Assembly (NCBI GenBank): GCA_946807835.1
Contig: OX327684.1
Location: 13,292,501-13,356,500 of the forward strand
From: Ailanthus altissimus
Lineage: Eukaryota > Streptophyta > Magnoliopsida > Sapindales > Simaroubaceae
Length of the DNA stretch: 64,000 nt
Direction: 5' to 3'
Below the pieces are notes generated by a model, which saw only the letters and a program-made list of their open reading frames with translations, did no database searches and was not told the DNA's origin. The position numbers and the translations under genes are program-made. Shown in pieces: positions 58,329 through 64,000 of this stretch (positions are counted from its first letter, which is position 1; every line of letters starts with the position of its first letter).

Positions 58329-61258
58329 TGACAGAACCTAGCCCGAGACCCTCTATGGTAGATCTCAGCAGCCCTGCCGGGCACCCCGACGAAAGTTCCT
58401 CAAAATATAACTGTGTAAGTTCAGTAATTTTGAGAGGCGAACCCCTTTTCAGTTCTTACTATTACTGAGAAAATCTTAGAATATACATGAAGATGACATA
58501 AATTCTTTAAAAAATGAGGAGGCAGAGTTTCCCCTGTTTTTCTGAAAATCCAGTACAAAAACTGTAAAGAATTACACTTTTATTTCCAAACCACTTCTTA
58601 ATACTGCCAAATAGAACCTCTAGTCCTTTCCAAAAAAATTCTAACTCAACTCAATAATTTCATTATGATCATAAAACTGGAATACTGATAAAAAGTGAAA
58701 CGATCATTAAAATATCGAAATCTCTTCTTGGTTATCCACAATATATGTACAATACACAAATCTAGAACTACTATGCTGAAAGAAAAAAAGAGTGCTATTT
58801 AATACATTTACATGCACAAAATAATCTTTATATTTGGTCTACTAATCAGCAATAGGAGAATTAGCAGTTGGTGTACTGAGACCTGCACTTGGGAAGGCGG
58901 TTTAGAAAACATAAAACACAAAACGAGTGAGCTAAAGGAGCTCAGTGAGTTCATTTAAGATTTTGAATAAAATAACATTCTGCATAGATATTAAATTCTA
59001 AAAGACATGCATAAATCATGCTTTTATAACTGGTATAAAGCTGTAAAACGATTTCTAACATCATATGCCAATAAAATCTTATCGAGCGGGTTTTATTTAC
59101 ATCTTCAGAAAACAATATCCAAAATCTGTACAACATAATAACTAGCATATGCATATGCATATAAACGCATAATATGCAATCGGTAGATTGAAAACTATTA
59201 AAGCCCTCGCTCGGCCATTTTCTTTCTAAAATGTACCAATGGTAACCCTAAATCTCTATACTCACGCAGCGACTCAACTAGCACCGTACACGTTAGTAGG
59301 TCATGGGGCGCTTCAACTAGCAGCACCCAAAGTGACATCTCAAGACATCTCACTAGCTATGTAGTGAAATTTACATCGCATACAAATAGCGAGACAATAC
59401 TACGTACACATAGAGCAATTCATATGACTCGACATCTCAACTTTCCAGAGTTAGTGACACCCCCCCAAAGTAACATCTCAAGACATCTCACTAGCTATGC
59501 AGTGAAATCTACATCGCATACAAATAGCGAGACAATACTACGTACATATAGAGCAATTCATATGACTCGACATCTCAACTTTCCTGAGTTAGTGACACAC
59601 CCCCCCATAACCTGCCCATGTGTATGGGATTTACCGGCCGGGTCTAATACAATCACTACCACTATAATCTGAGGGTACCAATTGCCTTTGAAACGGATGC
59701 AGTAATTTTAAAACTGTTTCTTAAACTGAACATGTAAAAGCATATATATAGATATATATCAAGATCCTAACTCATGTTTATACATTAAAAGCACATAAAA
59801 CATACATTTTCATTTTGCGGAAACATAATAAATGAAAGATAAAAGAAATGACAGATTTTCACTCAACCCGCTCCAAGCTCAATTTCGCTCAAATTTCTGC
59901 TCCAGTTACTGATCTCGATTTTCTTGGCTTACGCGCCATAAATGACATTAGAACTAATTCAAACACTAGAATCTCATTTAACTACTAAACTCTCTAATCG
60001 GCATACAAAGCCTAGATGGATACTACTTTTCGATTTTCATATACGGAGTCATTTAATCTAATCTAACTCACCATCCGACACCCTAAAAATTGCTTAACAC
60101 CCTATAACTTTGGTTAGACATAATTGCCCTTCACCATACCAAAATGGACAATTATGTCCCATTTTATTCATTTTTTTATTTTTCCATCAACCATATACAT
60201 TTAATTTAGATAAGGCACCAATTATACATCACAATTCAACCAAAACAAAACTCAATCCCTAACTTCCCTAAAGTGGTAGAATTTCACCATATGTTCCAAC
60301 ACATTTCTTTACTCAATTTCTTATTCCAATTGCATCAAAATCAAACCAATTTCATTCTAATACCCTAATTATAACCAATTGAAGTCTCAATATCCAAATC
60401 ACCCAAAACCCTAATTCTTACCTTACCAATTTCTTCAATTTGATGACTCCTTCAAGATCCACACTAGAATTCAACTCAATCTAAACCAAGAATACACATA
60501 AGAGCGTCAATTGAAGCAATCTTGAAAATTCACATATCAATCTCACAAAACAATGCTTTTCTTACCTATTTTTCTTGAATTTTCACTAATGGAGGCTTCA
60601 ATTGATCTTAGGAACTAGTTTGTGACCTTATTTTAGCTTGATTAAGCATTAAAAACCATGAAAAAAAATTGAAATTTCACTGTAGCAGCCCCCTATTCTT
60701 TTGCACGAATTTTGCTCCTTTTTGCTATAAGTGTTGTGCTTTTGATCACTTGAAATTTCTACACACTTATACCATGTATATAGTGCTCCCTTAAAAGACT
60801 AATTTATCCCTCAACTTACTCTAAATTTCTAATTTGCCATTGGTTGAAAACTAAGTATTTAATTAGTTCTTTTGTAACTATTTAGTTAGAATAGTCCAAG
60901 GAACTAACTAGAATTCCCAACTTGGCAATCCATAAGATTGTTTCTAATTGGTCCATTCTCTAATATATGGATTGTGTTTCTCAACAAAGACTTGTTCCAT
61001 ACATAACCCTTAAATAGAAATTCATGTAGTAAATTAAAATTTTTTTTTCCAAGCCAATGAAGAAAAATTCTAAAAATATTCTAGGGTTGTTCGACGCTCT
61101 GACCGAGTGTGAAATTACCAAATTAGGTCTAATATCTCTCACGCGCACCATAAAAAATATATTTCTAATAGGGTTAAAGTTGGGTAACCTCATGGTGTCT
61201 TCATTACTCTATACCGAAATCTAAGCGCCAATACTACTAATGGGGATTGGATATTACA
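58329..61258 (-). repeat. 5' LTR of the Tekay element
   Basis: 2930 bp, TGACAGAACCTAGCCCGAGA to ATTGGATATTACA. It carries an internal 138-bp tandem duplication (59331-59606) and lacks the deletion seen in its partner. The open frame at 59364-59672 arises from the duplication and is not a gene. Confidence 0.9.
59331..59606. repeat. 138-bp tandem duplication inside Tekay 5' LTR
   Basis: AGTGACATCTCAAGACATCT at 59331 recurs as AGTAACATCTCAAGACATCT at 59469. Both units run through CGCATACAAATAGCGAGACA and GACTCGACATCTCAACTTTC to a C-run. The outer LTR copy (near 49790-49920) has only one unit, so the duplication is derived. Confidence 0.92.
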
Positions 61259-61300
61259 ACTCCCTCTTCACTTGGACGAATTTGCTTCTCTTTAGCTCTA
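61259..61300 (-). repeat. Remainder of the outer Tekay-family LTR
   Basis: ACTCCCTCTTCACTTGGACG followed by TTTGCTTCTCTTTAGCTC matches the sequence after CAGTCCCCTCTTC in the other LTRs of this family. It ends where the SINE cluster starts. The CCCT shared by both junctions (50976-50979 and about 61262-61265) fits a target duplication. Confidence 0.75.
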
Positions 61301-61302
61301 AC

Positions 61303-61485
61303 TGTCAGAGTGTGTGGGACTCACGAACTTCTTGGTCTACCAGCTGGATGACACCTCAGAGCCACCGACGTCCTAGCACACAATTATTCAGGTCACCTGC
61401 GCCCCCAATGATTCGAACCCCTGCCCTCATCTCCATGGAGGCCTTATAGGCCTTTAGAGGTTCGTCTTTGTACCCATCAGGATGG
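61303..61485 (-). mobile_element. Diverged SINE copy, minus strand
   Basis: The most diverged member: B box reads GGTTCGAATC on the minus strand (about 61411-61421), the 3' end is TCTGACA rather than TCTAACA, and ACGTCGGTGGCTCTGAGGTG replaces part of the usual body. Confidence 0.7.
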
Positions 61486-61505
61486 CCAGCCTAATGGGTA
61501 CAAGG

Positions 61506-61682
61506 TGTTAGAGTGTGTGGGGCCCACCAACGCTTTGGTACCCAACCAGTGGCTGACACCTCAGCACCTACTGGTGCCCCAGCACACAATCCGCAGGTTA
61601 CCTGCGCCCTCAAGGAATCGAACCCCCGCCCCCATCTCTATGGAGGCCTTATAGGCCTTTAGAGGTTCGTCCTTGTACCCAC
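61506..61682 (-). mobile_element. SINE copy, minus strand, 5' end clipped
   Basis: It matches the full copy from the CTCTAACA end (61506) to the TGGGTACAAGG near 61675 and lacks the A box. B box GGTTCGATTCC lies on the minus strand at about 61614-61624. Confidence 0.75.
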
Positions 61683-61783
61683 TGGGGGTGCAGGTAACCT
61701 GCGGAGGATATGTGGGTGTGCTAGTGGCTCTGAGGTGTCACCCAGCTAGTGGACCAAAGAGTTGGTGGACCCTACATACTCCT

Positions 61784-61812
61784 AACAAAAAGGCCGACCT
61801 TTTTGTTAGAGT
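61784..61812. repeat. Tail-to-tail inverted junction of two SINE copies
   Basis: CTAACAAAAAGG, four spacer bases, then CCTTTTTGTTAG: a perfect 12-base inverted repeat made where the A-rich 3' tails of two opposite copies meet. Confidence 0.85.
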
Positions 61813-61988
61813 GTGTGGGGCCCACCAACGCTTTGGTACCCAACCAGTGGCTGACACCTCAGCACCTACTGGCGCCCCAGCACACAATCCGCAGGTAACC
61901 TGCACCCCCAAGGAATCGAACCCCTGCCCCCATCTCCATGGAGGCCTTATAGGCCTTTAGAGGTTCGTCCTTGTACCCATTGAGCTGG
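61804..61988 (-). mobile_element. Full SINE copy, minus strand
   Basis: Nearly the exact reverse complement of 62041-62226: B box GGTTCGATTCC on the minus strand at about 61912-61922, A box at about 61978-61988. Together with that copy it forms a long inverted repeat with a spacer of about 52 bp. Confidence 0.75.
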
Positions 61989-61996
61989 CCAGCTCA
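61981..61996. repeat. 16-bp palindrome at head-to-head SINE junction
   Basis: TGAGCTGGCCAGCTCA, perfectly self-complementary, lies between the minus copy ending at 61988 and the plus stub. It is the centre of a much longer inverted repeat. Confidence 0.9.
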
Positions 61997-62040
61997 ATGG
62001 GTACAAGGACGAACCTCTAAAGGCCTATAAGGCCTCCATG

Positions 62041-62226
62041 CCAGCTCAATGGGTACAAGGACGAACCTCTAAAGGCCTATAAGGCCTCCATGGAGATGGG
62101 GGCAGGGGTTCGATTCCTTGGGGGTGCAGGTTACCTGCGGATTGTGTGCTGGGGCGCCAGTAGGTGCTGAGGTGTCAGCCACTGGTTGGGTACCAAAGCG
62201 TTGGTGGGCCCCACACACTCTAACAC
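62041..62226 (+). mobile_element. Full SINE copy with A and B boxes
   Basis: An A-box-like CAGCTCAATGG (62042-62052) and a perfect B box GGTTCGATTCC (62107-62117), the internal RNA polymerase III promoter parts of tRNA-derived SINEs. The 65-bp A-to-B distance is longer than in a tRNA gene. It ends CACACACTCTAACA, and other copies add an A-rich tail. It has no coding capacity and would depend on a LINE RT. The family name is not known to me. Confidence 0.75.
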
Positions 62227-62229
62227 CTT

Positions 62230-64000
62230 TGTTGGAGCTGGTGCTTACGTGCCATTCCAATATTGTATGAATGTTAATTGTTAATATTTATACAATAAAC
62301 ATTTCGAATAAAGATTGTTAATATCATATTAATATGGTATAATGCTTGTAACATTAGAGACATTGTTTGATCTGAAAGAGTTCAGATCTGGTCTAAAGGA
62401 GTTTAGATCAGAACTAATAGTTAGCAAAGCTGAGAGTTATAAATGCTAAAAGTTAGCACTGTTAAGAGTTAGCAGGTTATAAGAGTCAGCGAGGTCTAAA
62501 GAGTTAGAACCTTGTCTATAATGGGACAAAGACCTGAGAGTATACTTGTAATGATATAGTTGCAAAGAGTTGCAATAGGAGTTAAGAAATATCATTATGT
62601 AAGTATGTCTCAAAGATAATGTTCCTGATCTATAATCACCAATGCGGGTCTATCGGTGATTCACTATATATAGATTAGTGTATGTCTATATCTGACTGGT
62701 TCAGATGGTTGTTCTTAGCTGACCATGAGCTTAGAGCTTGTATAGGCATGCGGGTATTCAGTCAGGACTGGATACTGAACAGACTTATGAGGACCCCAAT
62801 AGATATCCTATGACACCGTCAAAGGAAGGTCCTCTCGAGTTGAGTAGTATTCGTGGTCCTTTAACCTGAGCGCCACGGTGGTCTTGTGAGTGATCCATCA
62901 TGCTTTGGTTCCACATATGTCAGAGACCTTTCATGGTCTGACCGCTATGTGTCGCTGGGTATGGTCCGATGCTCATGGAGTCCGGTGTGCGTAGATACGG
63001 GATCCGTCAGCTTACGTAGGTAAGTTGTATATCCGATGCTCCGAGATTGTATTTCATAAAGTCTTGTGGCCACAAGCATAAACCCGGGAAAAGAGTTTCC
63101 CATAGGGTTAAACAATATAGCAAAAGTGTTTGCGTATATTGTTTATCGAGATACGAATCTAGAGATAAGATTATGGATGAGCAAATGGGGATTTGACGGT
63201 GTTGATCTATATCCCCGCACATCCAGGGTATAAATGATGGAAGGATTATACATATACGTTATGACCTCAACTTGTATGGTCTGACACGCTGATTTGTAAT
63301 ATTCGTAACGTGTGCATGGGGCATCGATTACGGATTAATGGAACAGTTCCATTTGACAAATCGGGTGTAGACCTAGAGAGTCCCAATATGAAATGTACTC
63401 TTTGAGCACTTGGGCAGTGTACCGTATTGAATTGTTCAATACAGTATAATTCAGCAATTACTAAGGTTACGTTAACTAAAGTATGTGGTTAAATTGGTGG
63501 GACCCACTTTAGGTTAACTTGGTAACCGAGTAAGGATATAATAGTAATTTTACTTTATGATTATTTAATTGTTAAATAATAAGAATAAATATTTATTTAT
63601 TTAATTGTTAAATAAATGATTTAATTAACTATGATTAAAAGTTAATCATATAGTTAATTAAGTTAACCTTACTTAAAGGTTAAGTAAAGGTTAACCTAAC
63701 CATGGTTAAGTTAGTTAACTATGGTTAAATTAATTAAATATTTATTAACTTAAAGGTTAAGTTAAAATAATCTAACTATGGTTAAATGTTAACTAAGGTT
63801 AGGTTAAGCCAAATGAAATGCAAATGAAATTCAAATTAGTTTGGAATTAATGCATTTGTATATAAAGTGAAATGAAATTCAAAATTCATAATTGAAAAAT
63901 GTTTTTAGATTTTAGGTTTTGCATTTTGGGAGCCAATTCAATTTGAGAAATTGAAATTGTTTGTTTTGTGTTTTAAGTGTTAGAACAACAAAACAAATTG
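62230..64000 (+). repeat. Family X LTR, third copy, runs off right edge
   Basis: It begins TGTTGGAGCTGGTGCTTACG and follows 16682-19076 closely for about 1.2 kb, including CCTGAGCGCCA..GTGGTCTTGTGAGTGATCCA, TCATGGTCTGACCGCT and AGTCCGGTGTGCGTAGATA. After about 63400 the two copies share little, and this one has a run of GGTTA words. No gene. 63007-63222 is a shadow. Confidence 0.85.
63470..63800. repeat. GGTTAA/TTAACC-rich tract
   Basis: Dense, irregular repetition of GGTTAA, GTTAACC, CTATGGTTAA and TTAATTAA words, many self-complementary (for example GGTTAACCTAACCATGGTTA). It sits in the second half of the family X LTR and is absent from the 16682-19076 copy. Confidence 0.8.

Larger units (their letters stand above)
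50980..61258 (-). mobile_element. Tekay/Del-type chromovirus, full length, 10.3 kb
   Basis: LTRs 50980-53504 (3') and 58329-61258 (5'), initiator-Met primer site, gag with CCHC knuckle, PR, RT, RNase H, integrase and a C-terminal chromodomain, then a polypurine tract, all on the minus strand. The RT-RNase H-IN order defines Ty3/gypsy. The chromodomain text and very long LTRs point to the Tekay clade (inferred from motifs). The frame is broken by single stops and frameshifts but is the best preserved coding region in the window. It is inserted in an LTR of its own family. Confidence 0.92.
61301..62229. repeat. Cluster of tRNA-derived SINE copies in alternating orientation
   Basis: About six full or partial copies of one GC-rich sequence of roughly 185 bp: minus 61303-61485, a plus 5' stub 61486-61505, minus 61506-61682, plus 3' part 61683-61793, minus 61804-61988, plus 5' stub 61989-62040, plus full 62041-62226. 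Two junctions are palindromes. It stands out sharply from the AT-rich surroundings. No protein domain. Two frames here (61673-61960, 62069-62260) share a C-terminus only because the copies are inverted. Confidence 0.8.

Noticed and set aside
59364..59672. 102-codon open frame with an internal peptide repeat
   Set aside because: It arises from the 138-bp tandem duplication in the Tekay LTR; no domain, no conservation in the other LTRs.
61673..61960. Two open frames (also 62069-62260 on the other strand) sharing an identical C-terminal peptide
   Set aside because: They are translations of inverted SINE copies; the shared peptide is the same DNA read twice, not a gene family.
62107..62117. A tRNA gene suggested by the perfect B box
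   Set aside because: No cloverleaf can be drawn: the A-to-B distance is too long and there is no acceptor stem or anticodon arm. A SINE explains it.
63470..63800. Interstitial telomere repeat
   Set aside because: Words are GGTTAA-like but irregular in order and strand; no regular TTTAGGG array.
1..64000. Host protein-coding gene with exons
   Set aside because: Every recognisable domain belongs to gag-pol or L1 proteins; no exon series with non-transposon homology was seen on either strand. Very short or highly diverged exons could have been missed by eye.

Overview
This window looks like AT-rich plant nuclear DNA, probably from a eudicot, although no species can be named from it. It is a block of retrotransposons inserted inside one another. 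I found no credible host gene, tRNA, rRNA, CRISPR array or bacterial-type operon. Nearly every reading frame with recognisable content is a broken piece of gag, protease (PR), reverse transcriptase (RT), RNase H or integrase (IN), or of a plant L1 LINE ORF2.

Layout, left to right. (1) 1-7961, minus strand: a degenerate Athila-type Ty3/gypsy element that runs off the left edge; its 5' LTR is 6480-7961. (2) 7962-8406: the start of a long 'family X' LTR that element (1) interrupted. (3) 8407-11867, plus strand: the 3' part of a second Athila-like element, which family X interrupted inside PR. (4) 11868-13693 and 24325-about 27370, plus strand: LINE-1, split by a complete Ty1/copia element at 13694-24324 on the minus strand. 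That copia is itself split by a 2395-bp family X LTR at 16682-19076 with a clear 5-bp target duplication. (5) 28291-about 46930, minus strand: a second L1-type LINE in five pieces. It is broken by a small LTR-like element that carries a solo LTR, a copia solo LTR (31593-33021), a gag-PR element without RT (34781-38299), and a coding-free Athila-like element (39833-46028) whose 3' LTR holds another solo LTR (40912-42476). (6) 46931-48788: old repeats, including a 356-bp tandem duplication. (7) 48789-61300: a Tekay/Del-type chromovirus (50980-61258, minus strand) inserted into an LTR of its own family. (8) 61301-62229: a GC-rich cluster of tRNA-derived SINE copies in alternating orientation. (9) 62230-64000: a third family X LTR, running off the right edge.

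Function. None of the elements looks autonomous. PR active sites, zinc knuckles and RT frames carry stops and substitutions, many explained by G-to-A changes on the coding strand, as expected after long cytosine methylation. Primer-binding sites fit two groups: tRNA-Asp for the Athila elements and initiator tRNA-Met for copia, Tekay and the gag-PR element. The best candidates for a second look are the gag-PR element with an intact protease DTG motif, the SINE inverted-repeat cluster, the repeat array flanking LINE-2, and the in-frame 156-bp duplication in an integrase.
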